NCBI RefSeq assembly: GCF_012328925.1
Contig: NZ_JAAXLS010000011.1
Span: 62,001 to 126,000 of the forward strand
Direction: 5' to 3'
DNA from: Amycolatopsis acididurans
GTDB taxonomy: Bacteria; Actinomycetota; Actinomycetes; Mycobacteriales; Pseudonocardiaceae
Length of the DNA stretch: 64,000 nt
Made by a program: the position numbers and the translations under genes. Below the pieces are notes generated by a model. That model had not been told where the DNA came from, ran no database searches, and was given only the letters and a program-made list of their open reading frames with translations. Positions 15,794-24,926 of the stretch are shown here, one piece after another; position 1 is the first letter of the stretch, and each line of letters starts with the position of its first letter.

Positions 15794-16486
15794 TCAGAGC
15801 GAGCTGTCGCGGTAGGCCGCGAGCAGCTGCCGCTCGGCGTCCTTGAGGTAGCTGCCCAGCAGCGTCTCCGCGCGCAGACCGTGACCGTTCTCCAGCGCGG
15901 TGAGGATCTGCCGGTTCCGGGTCAGGTAGGGCTCGTGGAACGGCTGCGGGTCGACCATCACGTGGAACACCAGCCGCAGCTCCGCCAGCACGCCGCGCAT
16001 CAGCTCATCCACCCGCGGGCTGCCGGCGAGCGTGCCCAGTGCCTGGTGGAAGTGGATGTCGGCCGTGCCCAGCTCTCGCCACGCACCCCGCTTCGCCGCG
16101 TCCTCGCCCGCCTCGACGGCCGCTCGCGCCGGCGCGAGCGCCTCCCCGAGCGGGCTCGTGATCGCCCGCACGATCGAGCATTCGACGAGCCTGCGGACCC
16201 GGTAGAGATCGGCGACGTCCTCGGCGGTCAGGGCGCGCACGAAAACGCCCCGGTTCAGCTCGTGCACCAACAGGCGCTCATGCGTGAGCAGCCGGAAAGC
16301 CTCACGCAGCGTGTTGCGCGAGACTCCGAGCGCCCCGCCGATCGCCTCCTCCGAAAGCCGCGTGCCGGGCGCGAAGTACCCCTCGGTGATACGGCTCCGC
16401 AGCACGTCGGCGAGCCGGTCGGCGGTGCTGGTACGGCCGAGTAGCGAACGATCCGCCTCCAGCCCGGCGACGGCATCGGTGCTCAA
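15794..16486 (-). CDS. GntR family regulator, FadR/FCD subfamily
   Basis: 230-residue regulator. The winged helix spans about residues 20-85 (RLADVLRSRITEGYFAPGTR, then ALGVSRNTLREAFRLL). A C-terminal FCD ligand domain follows (VRRLVECSIVRAI, TADIHFHQALGTLAGSPRVD, EPYLTRNRQILTALENG) with the His/Asp residues that bind a metal or carboxylate ligand. Divergent from the transporter-5-oxoprolinase operon, whose promoter spacer is a palindrome of GntR type. It is therefore the likely regulator, perhaps responding to 5-oxoproline. Confidence 0.88.
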   Translation of the reverse strand: MSTDAVAGLEADRSLLGRTSTADRLADVLRSRITEGYFAPGTRLSEEAIGGALGVSRNTLREAFRLLTHERLLVHELNRGVFVRALTAEDVADLYRVRRLVECSIVRAITSPLGEALAPARAAVEAGEDAAKRGAWRELGTADIHFHQALGTLAGSPRVDELMRGVLAELRLVFHVMVDPQPFHEPYLTRNRQILTALENGHGLRAETLLGSYLKDAERQLLAAYRDSSL

Positions 16487-16616
16487 GGTGGCCTCCTGGG
16501 GTCGAGCAGGGATCGAGCGGGGCTTCAGCGGGTACCCGTAACGCCAAGTTAATCAGCGTCCGCGTGACCAGTTCAACGTACCCCTGAGTCACATGGAGCA
16601 TTGTCAGACAGAAGTA

Positions 16617-16645
16617 TTGACGGATCGTTGAACAATCCTTACCGT
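16617..16645 (+). promoter_or_regulatory. Promoter with palindromic operator as its spacer
   Basis: TTGACG (16617-16622) and TACCGT (16640-16645) are separated by exactly 17 bp. Those 17 bp are the imperfect palindrome GGATCGTTGAACAATCC, with 14 of 17 positions symmetric. A GntR dimer bound here would occupy the promoter. A similar half-site GTTCAACG lies at 16571-16578. Confidence 0.65.
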
Positions 16646-16688
16646 CGAGACTCACCTCACAAGGCCCCTGGAGAGATCGGAACCCACC

Positions 16689-18020
16689 ATGACCGAACCC
16701 AGCAAGGCCACAACCGCGGGCGACAAGCGGTCGCTCAAGCGCGCGTTCGTGGCGAGCCTGTCCGGTACCACCCTCGAGTACTACGACTTCGCCGCTTATT
16801 CGGTCGCGTCGGCGACCATCCTCGGCAAGCTGTTCTTCCCGTCCTCCGACGAGCTGGCCAGCACGATGCTGGCGTTCTCGACCTACGCCGTCGGGTACGT
16901 GTCGCGCCCGCTGGGCGGGTTCCTCTTCGGCAGGCTGGGCGACATCCTCGGCCGCAAGCAGGTGCTGGTGGCCACGCTGCTGCTCACCGGCATCGCGACC
17001 TGCCTGATCGGTGTGCTGCCCACGCACTCGGCGGTCGGCGGTTTCGCGCCGGTGCTGCTCGTCGTCCTGCGGTTCGCGCAGGGCGTCGGCGTCGGCGGCG
17101 AATGGGGCGGGGCCGTGCTGCTGTCCAGCGAGTTCGGCGACCCCAAGAAACGCGGCTTCTGGGCCTCGGCCGCCCAGATCGGCCCGCCCGCGGGCACGCT
17201 GCTCGCCAACGGCGTGCTGACCCTGCTCGCCGTGGTGCTGACGACCGCCCAGTTCGAGTCCTGGGGCTGGCGGCTGGCCTTCCTGCTGTCGGGCGTGCTG
17301 GTGATCTTCGGCCTGTGGCTGCGGCTCAAGCTCGAAGAAACCCCGGTGTTCCGGGAGATCGTCAAGCGCGACGAGAAACCGAAGGCCCCGGTCGGCGAGG
17401 TGCTGCGGCAGGAGCCGCGTGCGCTGATCACCGGGATCCTCGTGCGCATCTGCCCGGACGTGCTGTACTCGATGTTCACCGTGTTCGTGCTGACGTACAT
17501 GACCAAGCAGCTCCACCTGCCCAAGAGCCAGGGCACCATCGCCGTGATGATCGGCTCCGGCTTCCAGCTGTTCCTGATGCCCGCGTTCGGCGCGCTGTCC
17601 GACCGGATCAGCAGGCGCACGATGTATCTGGCCGGCACGATTCTCGCGGCCGCGTGGCCGTTCCTGTTCTTCCCGCTGGCGGCCACGAAATCGTTCTTCG
17701 CGATCATCGTCGGCGTCGTCGTGGCGCTCGCGATCCACGCGCTGCTCTACGGCCCGCAGGCCGCGCTGATCACCGAGCAGTTCTCGCCACGCCTGCGCTA
17801 CACCGGCAGTTCGCTGGCCTACACGCTCGCCGGGGTCGTCGGTGGCGCCGTCGCGCCGCTGATCTTCACCGCGCTGCTGGCCGAGTACGGCACCTGGACC
17901 GTGGTCGCGGCCTATCTCGCCTTCACCGGGGTGCTCACGCTCGTCGGCGTGCTGCTGGCGCGCAAGCCGTACACGGCGGCGGAGGAGGCGGCCCTGATCG
18001 GCGCGGCGGCGAGGGCGTAA
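16689..18020 (+). CDS. MFS transporter, metabolite:H+ symporter (MHS) type
   Basis: 443-residue carrier with 12 transmembrane helices. MHS-subfamily marks are SLSGTTLEYYDFAAYSVASA near the start, SRPLGGFLFGRLGDILGRKQ between helices 2 and 3, GVGVGGEWGGAVLLSSEF in helix 4-5, and ALSDRISRRTMYLAG in the second half. The ribosome site GGAGAG precedes ATG 16689. It is followed after 2 bp by pxpA, so 5-oxoproline or a precursor is the likely substrate; that is inferred from context only. Confidence 0.88.
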   Translation: MTEPSKATTAGDKRSLKRAFVASLSGTTLEYYDFAAYSVASATILGKLFFPSSDELASTMLAFSTYAVGYVSRPLGGFLFGRLGDILGRKQVLVATLLLTGIATCLIGVLPTHSAVGGFAPVLLVVLRFAQGVGVGGEWGGAVLLSSEFGDPKKRGFWASAAQIGPPAGTLLANGVLTLLAVVLTTAQFESWGWRLAFLLSGVLVIFGLWLRLKLEETPVFREIVKRDEKPKAPVGEVLRQEPRALITGILVRICPDVLYSMFTVFVLTYMTKQLHLPKSQGTIAVMIGSGFQLFLMPAFGALSDRISRRTMYLAGTILAAAWPFLFFPLAATKSFFAIIVGVVVALAIHALLYGPQAALITEQFSPRLRYTGSSLAYTLAGVVGGAVAPLIFTALLAEYGTWTVVAAYLAFTGVLTLVGVLLARKPYTAAEEAALIGAAARA

Positions 18021-18022
18021 CC

Positions 18023-18796
18023 ATGACGACGAGCCTGGCCACGACCATCGACCTGAACTGCGACCTCGGGGAGGGCTTCGGCGCCTGGCGCGTCGCCGAC
18101 GACGAGGCCCTGCTCGACACCGTGACCGCCGCGAACATCGCCTGCGGTTTCCACGCCGGGGATCCGCGCACGATGCGGCGGGCGTGCGAGGCGGCCGTCC
18201 GACGCGGGGTGTCGATCGGGGCGCACGTCGGGTACCGGGACCTGGCCGGGTTCGGGCGGCGCTTCCTCGACGTGGACCCCGACGAGCTGGTCGACGACCT
18301 GCTCTACCAGCTCGGCGCGCTGGACGCGATCGCGGGCACCGCGGGCGGCGAGGTCCGCTACGTCAAGGCGCACGGCGCCCTCTACAACGCGATCGCCACG
18401 CACGACGGGCACGCCTGGGCGGTGGTCGAGGCGGTGTGGCGCTACGACCCGCAGATGCCGGTGCTGGGTCAGCCGGGGTCACGGCTGTTCGCGCACGCGC
18501 GCGAGGCGGGCCTGGTCGCGGTGCCGGAAGCGTTCCCCGACCGCGGTTACCTCCCCGACGGCCTGCTCGCGCCCAGACAGCATCCGGGCGCCGTGCTGAC
18601 CGATCCGGCGGAGGTGGCGCACCGGTGCGTTCGGCTGGTGACCGAGGGCCGCATCGAGGCCGTGGACGGTTCGGCGCTCGAACTCCGGCCCGGTTCGCTG
18701 TGCCTGCATGGCGACACCCCGGGCGCGGTCGCGATCGCCACCGCCGTGCGGTCCGCGCTGGTGCTGGCCGGGGTGCAGCCGCGGAGTTTCGTGTGA
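18023..18796 (+). CDS. pxpA: 5-oxoprolinase subunit A (LamB/YcsF family)
   Basis: 257-residue subunit of the ATP-dependent prokaryotic 5-oxoprolinase PxpABC, which opens 5-oxoproline to glutamate. Family signatures are IDLNCDLGEGFGAWR, ANIACGFHAGDPRTMRRACE, SIGAHVGYRDLAGFGRR and VKAHGALYN. The stop overlaps the pxpB start (GTGA, 18793-18796). It is the second gene of the transporter operon. Confidence 0.93.
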   Translation: MTTSLATTIDLNCDLGEGFGAWRVADDEALLDTVTAANIACGFHAGDPRTMRRACEAAVRRGVSIGAHVGYRDLAGFGRRFLDVDPDELVDDLLYQLGALDAIAGTAGGEVRYVKAHGALYNAIATHDGHAWAVVEAVWRYDPQMPVLGQPGSRLFAHAREAGLVAVPEAFPDRGYLPDGLLAPRQHPGAVLTDPAEVAHRCVRLVTEGRIEAVDGSALELRPGSLCLHGDTPGAVAIATAVRSALVLAGVQPRSFV

Positions 18797-19401
18797 AGGT
18801 CCGCGCGTGCGGGGACCGGGCGGTGCTCGCCGAGGTCGACGACATCGGCGCCGTGCTCGGGCTGTATGCCGCGCTCCGGCAGTCGCGGCCCGACGGCATC
18901 GTGGACCTCGTCCCCGCGGCGCGGACGCTGCTGGTGCGCTTCGAACCGCGCGTCATTTCCGCGCAGGAGGTCACCGTGCTGCTCGAACACACCGCACCCG
19001 CACCCGTGACGGCGAGCCAGGCGGACACGGTGACGATCCCGGTGCGCTACGACGGCGAGGATCTCGCCGAGGTCGCCGAGCGCACCGGTCTCGACGTCCC
19101 CGGCGTGATCGACCTGCACAGCGCGGCCGACTACGTGGTCGCGTTCGGCGGGTTCGCGCCCGGATTCGGCTATCTCACCGGACTCGACCCGAAGCTGCAC
19201 CTGCCGCGCCGGGCGGTGCCACGGACCCGGGTTCCGATCGGCTCGGTCGCGATCGCGGGCGAGTACGCGGGTGTCTATCCTCGCTCCTCCCCCGGTGGCT
19301 GGCATCTGCTCGGCCGCACCGAAATCCCCTTGTGGGACACCGGAAGAACGCCACCGGCACTGCTCGCGCCCGGTACCCGCGTGCGTTTCGAGGCGACATG
19401 A
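18793..19401 (+). CDS. pxpB: 5-oxoprolinase subunit B
   Basis: 202-residue PxpB/KipI-type subunit. Characteristic segments are the start KVRACGDRAVLAEV, VAFGGFAPGFGYLTGLDPKL and SPGGWHLLGRTEIPLWD. In the complex it works with PxpC in phosphorylating 5-oxoproline. The GTG start overlaps the pxpA stop by 4 bp, and its own stop overlaps the pxpC start (ATGA, 19398-19401). The order pxpA-pxpB-pxpC is contiguous, with no extra gene between. Confidence 0.92.
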   Translation: MKVRACGDRAVLAEVDDIGAVLGLYAALRQSRPDGIVDLVPAARTLLVRFEPRVISAQEVTVLLEHTAPAPVTASQADTVTIPVRYDGEDLAEVAERTGLDVPGVIDLHSAADYVVAFGGFAPGFGYLTGLDPKLHLPRRAVPRTRVPIGSVAIAGEYAGVYPRSSPGGWHLLGRTEIPLWDTGRTPPALLAPGTRVRFEAT

Positions 19402-20261
19402 TCGAGGTCCTGCGCCCGGGTCCGCTCACCACGATCCAGGATCTCGGCCGTCCAGGGCTCGCCGCGCTGGGCGTCGGCCCTTCGGGCGCGGCGGACCGGC
19501 GCTCGGCCGCGCTCGCAAACCGTCTCGTCGGCAACCTCGACACCGCGGCCTGCCTGGAAACCACCTACGGCGGCCTGTCCGTCCGCTTCGCCGCACGGGC
19601 CCGCGTCGCCGTGACCGGTGCGCCGTGCCCCATCACGCGCGGCACCCGGGGCGAGGCGATGAACGCGCCTTTCACCGTCGTGGCCGGCGAAACCGTCACA
19701 CTCGGCCCACCCTCGGCCGGGGTGCGCAGCTACCTCGCGGTGCGCGGCGGGATCGGCGTCGAACCGATACTCGGTTCGCGCTCCACCGATGTGCTCTCCG
19801 GGGTCGGCCCGACCGCACCCGCCGCGGGAACGCGCCTTCCGATCGGCACCGACCTCGGGTCATGGTCCACAGTGGACGTCGCACCCGTGGCCGGGCCGCC
19901 GCGCGGCGAACTGGAGCTGCGCATCCTGCCGGGACCGCGCGACGACTGGTTCGCACCGGAAGCGCTGACACGTCTGGTCAGTGAGCGGTACACCGTCTCC
20001 GCCGAGAGCAACCGCGTCGGCGCACGGCTGGACGGGCCCGCACTGACCTGGGCGCGCGAGGAGGAGCTGCCCAGCGAGGGCACCGTCGTCGGCGCGATCC
20101 AGGTGCCGCCGTCCGGCCTGCCGGTGATCTTCCTCGCCGACCACCCCGTCACGGGCGGCTATCCGGTGATCGGGGTGCTGGTCACCGCCGACGTTCCCGT
20201 TGCCGCGCAAGCGGTTCCCGGACAGCGGATCCGGTTCCGGCGCTACAGCTCGCGCAGGTAG
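19398..20261 (+). CDS. pxpC: 5-oxoprolinase subunit C (biotin-dependent carboxylase-like)
   Basis: 287-residue PxpC/KipA-type subunit. It opens IEVLRPGPLTTIQDLGRPGL and has SYLAVRGGIGVEPILGSRST, VSAESNRVGARLDGPAL and GAIQVPPSGLPVIFLADHP, all standard for the family. With PxpA and PxpB it forms ATP-dependent 5-oxoprolinase. The 3' end overlaps the convergent rdgB gene by 19 bp, so no terminator space remains between them. Confidence 0.92.
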   Translation: MIEVLRPGPLTTIQDLGRPGLAALGVGPSGAADRRSAALANRLVGNLDTAACLETTYGGLSVRFAARARVAVTGAPCPITRGTRGEAMNAPFTVVAGETVTLGPPSAGVRSYLAVRGGIGVEPILGSRSTDVLSGVGPTAPAAGTRLPIGTDLGSWSTVDVAPVAGPPRGELELRILPGPRDDWFAPEALTRLVSERYTVSAESNRVGARLDGPALTWAREEELPSEGTVVGAIQVPPSGLPVIFLADHPVTGGYPVIGVLVTADVPVAAQAVPGQRIRFRRYSSRR

Positions 20262-20842
20262 GGCAGCAGCAGCCGCAGGGCCCGCCCGCGGTGGCTGGAC
20301 TCGTCCTTCTCGGCCGGGTCCAGCTCGGCCGAGGTACGGGTCTCGCCCTCGGGCCGGAAGATCGGGTCGTAGCCGAAACCGTTGGTGCCACTGGCTTTGC
20401 GGGTCAGCTCGCCACGCCACTCGCCACGCACGACCTGCTCCTGGCCATCCGGTACGACGAGTGCGGCGGCACACACGAACGCCGCACCCCGGCGCTCGTC
20501 GGGCACGTCGGCGGTCTGCGCCAGCACGAGTTCGAGGTTGGCCTGGTCGTCGCCGTGCCGCCCGGCCCAGCGCGCGGACAGCACACCCGGCATGCCGTTC
20601 AGCGCGTCCACGCTGATCCCGGAGTCGTCGGCGATCGAGGGCAGCCCGGTCGCGGCCGCCGCGTCGCGGGCCTTGGCCAGTGCGTTCTCCTCGAACGTCG
20701 CGGCGGTTTCGGGCGTCTCGTCGAACTCCTCGACGTCGGCGAGCCCGTCCAACTCGATGCCGGAAACGCCCTCGGCGTCCAGGATCCGGCGCAGCTCGCG
20801 CAGTTTCTTCGCGTTGCGCGTGGCCAGCAGGACCCGGGTCAC
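20243..20842 (-). CDS. rdgB: XTP/dITP diphosphatase (RdgB/HAM1)
   Basis: 199-residue pyrophosphatase that hydrolyses non-canonical purine NTPs such as dITP and XTP, keeping them out of DNA and RNA. Motifs are [18 protein letters not shown] at the start, [40 protein letters not shown] and [16 protein letters not shown]. The GTG start at 20842 overlaps the rph stop (GTGA, 20839-20842), so it is translationally coupled to rph, as in mycobacteria. Confidence 0.95.
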   Translation of the reverse strand: MTRVLLATRNAKKLRELRRILDAEGVSGIELDGLADVEEFDETPETAATFEENALAKARDAAAATGLPSIADDSGISVDALNGMPGVLSARWAGRHGDDQANLELVLAQTADVPDERRGAAFVCAAALVVPDGQEQVVRGEWRGELTRKASGTNGFGYDPIFRPEGETRTSAELDPAEKDESSHRGRALRLLLPYLREL

Positions 20843-21615
20843 TTCGAGCCCTTCTTCTTGCCGGTGCGCGGTTCGGGCAGCTCGCCGGGGTAGGGCGCCT
20901 CCAACGCCGCCGTCTGCTTGCGGGTCAACTCCTCGCAGCCCGCGAGCGCCATGTCCAGCATCTGGTCCAAAGTGGACCGGGTGAAGGTGGCGCCCTCGCC
21001 GGTGCCCTGCACCTCGATGAGCGTGCCGGCGTCGGTGGCGACCACGTTGAGGTCCACCTCCGCGCGCGAGTCCTCCTCGTAGGGCAGGTCGAGACGGACC
21101 CGGCCGTCCACGACGCCGACGCTGATCGCCGACACCATCGCCGACAGCGGCTTGGGATCGGCGAGCCTGCCCGCCGCGGCCAGCCACGTGACGGCGTCGT
21201 GCAGCGCCACATAGCCGCCGGTGATCGCGGCCGTGCGGGTGCCGCCGTCGGCCTGGATCACGTCGCAGTCGAGGTGGACCGTGTTCTCGCCGAGCGCGGA
21301 CAGGTCGATGCACGCCCGCAGCGACCGCCCGATCAGGCGGCTGATCTCGTGCGTGCGGCCGCCGATGCGGCCCTTGACCGATTCGCGGTCGCCGCGGTCG
21401 TGGGTGGCCGAGGGAAGCATCGCGTATTCCGCGGTCACCCAGCCCAGCCCCGAACCGACACGCCAGCGCGGCACGCCCTCGGTGACGCTGGCCGCGCACA
21501 GGACACGGGTCTTGCCGAACTCGACCAGGACCGAACCCGCGGGCCAGTCCTGGAAGCCGCGGGTGATCTTGACCTCGCGGAGCTGGTCGTCGTTCCTGCC
21601 ATCTTTTCGAGCCAC
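20839..21615 (-). CDS. rph: Ribonuclease PH
   Basis: 258-residue phosphorolytic 3'-5' exoribonuclease that trims tRNA 3' ends. Family motifs are [53 protein letters not shown] and [18 protein letters not shown]. It ends in a basic tail (RTGKKKGSK). GTG 21615 follows TACCCT (21627-21622, minus strand) by 6 nt, suggesting a leaderless rph-rdgB transcript. The longer frame upstream lacks family similarity. Confidence 0.95.
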   Translation of the reverse strand: MARKDGRNDDQLREVKITRGFQDWPAGSVLVEFGKTRVLCAASVTEGVPRWRVGSGLGWVTAEYAMLPSATHDRGDRESVKGRIGGRTHEISRLIGRSLRACIDLSALGENTVHLDCDVIQADGGTRTAAITGGYVALHDAVTWLAAAGRLADPKPLSAMVSAISVGVVDGRVRLDLPYEEDSRAEVDLNVVATDAGTLIEVQGTGEGATFTRSTLDQMLDMALAGCEELTRKQTAALEAPYPGELPEPRTGKKKGSK

Positions 21616-21671
21616 GTGGGGAGGGTACTGCGAGGCACCGGCGGGCCCGCGCCAGGCTAATTCAACACACG

Positions 21672-21699
21672 TTGACAACCACCTTCCCGCGCGGATAAT
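21672..21699 (+). promoter_or_regulatory. Consensus-like sigma-70 promoter
   Basis: TTGACA (21672-21677), 16-bp spacer, GATAAT (21694-21699). This is the closest match to the housekeeping consensus in the window. It precedes the YbhN-like gene by 29 bp, and AAAGGGGG (21715-21722) serves as ribosome site. Confidence 0.65.
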
Positions 21700-21728
21700 T
21701 CATCAGTAGGTGAAAAGGGGGTGGTGCG

Positions 21729-22955
21729 ATGAAGCGAACGGCACAGCTCGTAGGCGCGCTCGCCGTGCTGGCGCTGGTGGTGTTCACCCTGCGCGACAAG
21801 CTGCCCGCCCCGGCCGACGTCGGGCACGCGCTGGCCGATGCCGACCCGCGCTGGCTGCTCGCGGCCGCCGTCGCCGAAATCGTCTCCATGGGCATGTTCG
21901 CCCGCCAGCAGCGCCGCCTGCTCACCGCGTTCGGCGTACGGCTCCCCCTGCGACGCGCCATCGCGCTGTCCTACAGCCGGTCGGCCATCTCGATCAGCCT
22001 TCCCGCCGGTTCCGCGGTCTCCGCGGCCTACGCGTTCCGCCAGTTCCGCGCCGGAGGAGCCAGCCGCGCCGCCGCGACCGCCGTCATGGTGTTGTCCGGG
22101 CTGCTCTCCGCGCTCGGGCTGGCGCTGTTGTACGCGACGTCCGCGGTCACCGCCGTGTGGCACGCCAGCCCGCTGCTGTTCGGCACGGGCACGGTCGTGG
22201 TGCTGGTGATCGCGGCGTGGCTCGTGCGCGCCCAACGGCATCCGCACCCCGGACGCCACCTGCCGCGCTGGCGGCTGCTCCGGCCGGTCACCGAAGCCAT
22301 CGACACGTCCCGGTCGGTCGCGCCCCGGCACTGGGCGCTCGCCCTGGCCGCGGCCGTCGCGAACTGGCTCACCGACCTGCTGTGCCTCGCCGCCGCCGCG
22401 CGGGCGTTCGGCATCGGCACCGGCCTGCTCGAAATCGCCACGATCTACCTCACCGTGCAGCTCGTGCGGCAGATTCCGCTGACCCCGGGCGGGATCGGCG
22501 TGATCGAGGTGAGCCTGCTCGCCGGGCTCGTCTCCACCGGTGCCGGCGATTCCGCGAGCGCGGCCGCCGTGCTCGCCTACCGGCTGCTGTCCTGCTGGCT
22601 CATCATTCCGGTCGGCCTGCTGTGCTGGCTGCTGCTGCGCGGCTCAAAGGTCGTAGGTGGCGCCCTGCTCGACCAGGACGGCACCGGGGAACTCGGCACC
22701 GGCCTCGGCGAGGATCGCGCCGGCATCGCTCCACGGCGCGACATGGGTGATCAGCAGCCTGCCCACACCCGCGCGGCGCGCCAGCTCGCCCGCCTGCTTG
22801 CCGGACAGGTGCACACCGGCCGGCCGTTCCGGGGCGTCGGTCCAGCTCGCTTCCGACAGCAGGACGTCGACGCCCGCGACCAGCTCGTCGAGGGTGTCGC
22901 AGGGGCCGGTGTCACCGGTGTAGGCGAACGTCCGGCCGCCATGGCTGATCCGTAG
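21729..22955 (+). CDS. YbhN/UPF0104-type integral membrane protein with antisense-encoded tail
   Basis: The first about 310 residues are a multi-helix membrane protein of the YbhN/AglD (lysylphosphatidylglycerol synthetase-like) family. Helices include LVGALAVLALVVFTLRDKLP and AATAVMVLSGLLSALGLALL, and the conserved IPLTPGGIGVIEVSLLAGLV is present. The family normally ends near LLCWLLLRGSK. Here the frame has no stop there and runs on for about 100 Gly/Arg/Gln-rich residues encoded by the antisense strand of the MBL hydrolase gene. The tail shows no domain and is probably a by-product of a lost stop. Roles in lipid or polyprenyl transport are suggested for relatives. Confidence 0.75.
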   Translation: MKRTAQLVGALAVLALVVFTLRDKLPAPADVGHALADADPRWLLAAAVAEIVSMGMFARQQRRLLTAFGVRLPLRRAIALSYSRSAISISLPAGSAVSAAYAFRQFRAGGASRAAATAVMVLSGLLSALGLALLYATSAVTAVWHASPLLFGTGTVVVLVIAAWLVRAQRHPHPGRHLPRWRLLRPVTEAIDTSRSVAPRHWALALAAAVANWLTDLLCLAAAARAFGIGTGLLEIATIYLTVQLVRQIPLTPGGIGVIEVSLLAGLVSTGAGDSASAAAVLAYRLLSCWLIIPVGLLCWLLLRGSKVVGGALLDQDGTGELGTGLGEDRAGIAPRRDMGDQQPAHTRAARQLARLLAGQVHTGRPFRGVGPARFRQQDVDARDQLVEGVAGAGVTGVGERPAAMADP

Positions 22956-23420
22956 CCCGAACGCCGCCGTCGGGTGCTCGACCGGTACCGCCGTCACCTC
23001 GAACGGCCCGACCCGCACCGGGTGTCCCGCCAGCTCGCTGAACTCGAACACGTCGGACAGATCGGTCTCGGCCAGCTCCACGTCGTTGGGCGCGTACAGG
23101 CTCGCCAGCCGTCCCGGCGCGTTGTCCGGCGCGTACACGGGAAGTCTCTTCGCGCGCGGGTCGTAGGGCGGCTCTGGGTGATACCGCCGCAGCACGGTCA
23201 GCGCGCCGAAATCGGCGCAGTGGTCCGGGTGCAGGTGGGTCAGCAGCAACGCGCCGAGGTCGAACGGGTCGTGCCGCGTCTGCAGTTCGGCGAAGGTGCC
23301 GTTGCCGAAGTCCACGCCGAGCAGGAAGCCCTCCGCCTCGAGGACGTACCCCGAAGCGGCCTTGCCCGGACCGGGAACACTGCCCGAGCAGCCGAGGATC
23401 GTCAGTCGCACGAGCGCCAC
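22644..23420 (-). CDS. MBL-fold hydrolase, Rv1339-type
   Basis: 258-residue metallo-beta-lactamase-fold enzyme. The metal motif is LTHLHPDHCADFGAL (HxHxDH). Further ligands are in PVEHPTAAFGLRI, FAYTGDTGPCDTLDELVAGV and LLITHVAPWSD. The gene order with murI, rhomboid and rph matches M. tuberculosis Rv1339, which has been described as an atypical cAMP phosphodiesterase. Substrate by sequence alone is uncertain. GTG at 23420 is used; GTG 23411 is an alternative. It lies 9 bp after murI on the same strand, and its 3' half is antisense to the tail of the YbhN-like gene. Confidence 0.88.
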   Translation of the reverse strand: MALVRLTILGCSGSVPGPGKAASGYVLEAEGFLLGVDFGNGTFAELQTRHDPFDLGALLLTHLHPDHCADFGALTVLRRYHPEPPYDPRAKRLPVYAPDNAPGRLASLYAPNDVELAETDLSDVFEFSELAGHPVRVGPFEVTAVPVEHPTAAFGLRISHGGRTFAYTGDTGPCDTLDELVAGVDVLLSEASWTDAPERPAGVHLSGKQAGELARRAGVGRLLITHVAPWSDAGAILAEAGAEFPGAVLVEQGATYDL

Positions 23421-23429
23421 CCTGCCATG

Positions 23430-24230
23430 TCAGCGGGTGACGGGCATCAGGACACCTGGTGCGAAGCCCATGAACCGCTGCGCGAGCCTGGCGAACGGCT
23501 CGGGCGAACCGGTCGCGACGAACTCGTGGGCGGGCTCCGTGTCGCGTTCGGCGAGCAGATCGCGTTCGGTCAGCACCCGCACCACGTCCTTGGCGGTCTC
23601 CTCGGCGCTGGACACGAGCGTCACCTCCGGGCCCATCACGATCTGCAGCACGCCGGTGAGCAGTGGGTAGTGCGTGCAGCCGAGCACCAGCGTGTCCACC
23701 TCGGCGCGCAACAGCGGTTCCAGATAGCCCTGCGCGAGGCCGAGGATCTGGCGGCCCGAGGTGATGCCCCGCTCGACGAAATCGACGAACCGCGGGCACG
23801 CGACGGTGGTGAGCCGGACGTCGCGGGCGGCGGCGAACGCGTCCTCGTAGGCGCGGGAGCGGATCGTGCCGGTCGTGCCGATCACGCCGATCCGGCCGGT
23901 GTGCGTGGCCACGACCGCGCGCCGCGCCGCGGGCAGGATGACCTCGAAAACCGGCACGTCGTAGCGTTCCCGCGCGTCACGCAGGCAGGCCGCCGACGCC
24001 GTGTTGCAGGCGATCACCAGCGCCTTCACGCCGTCGGCGACGAGGTTGTCCAGCGCGTCCAGTGCGAGTTCGCGGGCGCGGGCGATGGGCAGCGGGCCGT
24101 AGGGGTTGTGCGCGGTGTCGCCGACGTAGCGGAGCTGTTCCCGCGGCAGCTGGTCGAGCAGGGCACGGGCGACGGTCAGACCGCCGACACCGGAATCGAA
24201 CACGCCAATCGGAGCCTCGCGGGAGATCAC
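23430..24230 (-). CDS. murI: Glutamate racemase
   Basis: 266-residue enzyme making D-glutamate for peptidoglycan. The two catalytic cysteines are Cys75 in [11 protein letters not shown] and Cys185 in [11 protein letters not shown]. The N-terminal [17 protein letters not shown] and DTAHNPYG are also diagnostic. GTG 24230 follows TAACCT (24243-24238, minus strand) by 7 nt, a leaderless layout, even though the rhomboid gene ends only 21 bp upstream. Confidence 0.96.
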   Translation of the reverse strand: MISREAPIGVFDSGVGGLTVARALLDQLPREQLRYVGDTAHNPYGPLPIARARELALDALDNLVADGVKALVIACNTASAACLRDARERYDVPVFEVILPAARRAVVATHTGRIGVIGTTGTIRSRAYEDAFAAARDVRLTTVACPRFVDFVERGITSGRQILGLAQGYLEPLLRAEVDTLVLGCTHYPLLTGVLQIVMGPEVTLVSSAEETAKDVVRVLTERDLLAERDTEPAHEFVATGSPEPFARLAQRFMGFAPGVLMPVTR

Positions 24231-24251
24231 CCTTTGGAGGTTACTGCGGCG

Positions 24252-24926
24252 CTACGCGTCTCCGTCGGGGGCGGTGCCGGGGCGGCGGCCCGGATTACCG
24301 GCCGCCTTCTTCGCCTTGGCCCGGTCCGAACGAGCCGCGAGCCATGCCGCCAGGATGCCGCCCAGTGCCCCGAACACGTGTGCCTGCCAGGAGATCCCCG
24401 GATTGCCCGGCAGCAGCCCCCACAGTGTGCCGCCCCACAGCAGCAACAGCACCGCGGCCACGACGAGCTGGCCGAACGCGCGGTTGAACACGCCGCGGAC
24501 GAGCAGGTACGCCAGCCAGCCGAACGCGAGCCCCGACGCGCCGATCGTCGAGGTGCCCGTGTCCCCCGTGAGCCACACACCGAGCCCGCTGACCACCCAG
24601 ATCAGCCCGGTCACGGCGAACCAGCGGGCGAGCCCGGTCGCCATCGCGAGGAACCCGAACACCAGCACCGGGATCGTGTTGCCGAACAGGTGCGCCCAGC
24701 TGCCGTGCAGCATCGGTGCCCAGATGATGCCGTCGAGCCCGGACAGCGTGCGCGGCACCACGCCCTCGCTGTTGAGCCGTCCGTGCAACGCCGAGTCGAC
24801 CAGCTCCACGAGGTAGAGCAGGACGGTGAACGACAGCACGACGACGGCGGCCGCCTTGGGCTGCGCGGGAAGTATTCGCTTCGACTGATCCGGGTGCGTC
24901 GCCGGGGGCGTCGGCAAGCTGCTCAT
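24252..24926 (-). CDS. Rhomboid family intramembrane serine protease
   Basis: 224-residue membrane protein with about six helices. Catalytic Ser131 lies in STIGASGLAFGWLAYLL (GxSG), catalytic His183 in SWQAHVFGALGGILAAW, and the oxyanion-region motif is HGSWAHLFGNTIPVL. The C-terminus is basic (KAKKAAGNPGRR). ATG 24926 is chosen because TAGTTT (24939-24934) is 7 nt upstream; the TTG at 24935 falls in the -10 region. Position equals that of Rv1337 in mycobacteria. Substrates unknown. Confidence 0.88.
   Translation of the reverse strand: MSSLPTPPATHPDQSKRILPAQPKAAAVVVLSFTVLLYLVELVDSALHGRLNSEGVVPRTLSGLDGIIWAPMLHGSWAHLFGNTIPVLVFGFLAMATGLARWFAVTGLIWVVSGLGVWLTGDTGTSTIGASGLAFGWLAYLLVRGVFNRAFGQLVVAAVLLLLWGGTLWGLLPGNPGISWQAHVFGALGGILAAWLAARSDRAKAKKAAGNPGRRPGTAPDGDA

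Noticed and set aside
21616..21678. Upstream extension of rph to 21678
   Set aside because: The 21 extra residues do not resemble RNase PH, and a leaderless -10 box lies directly before GTG 21615.
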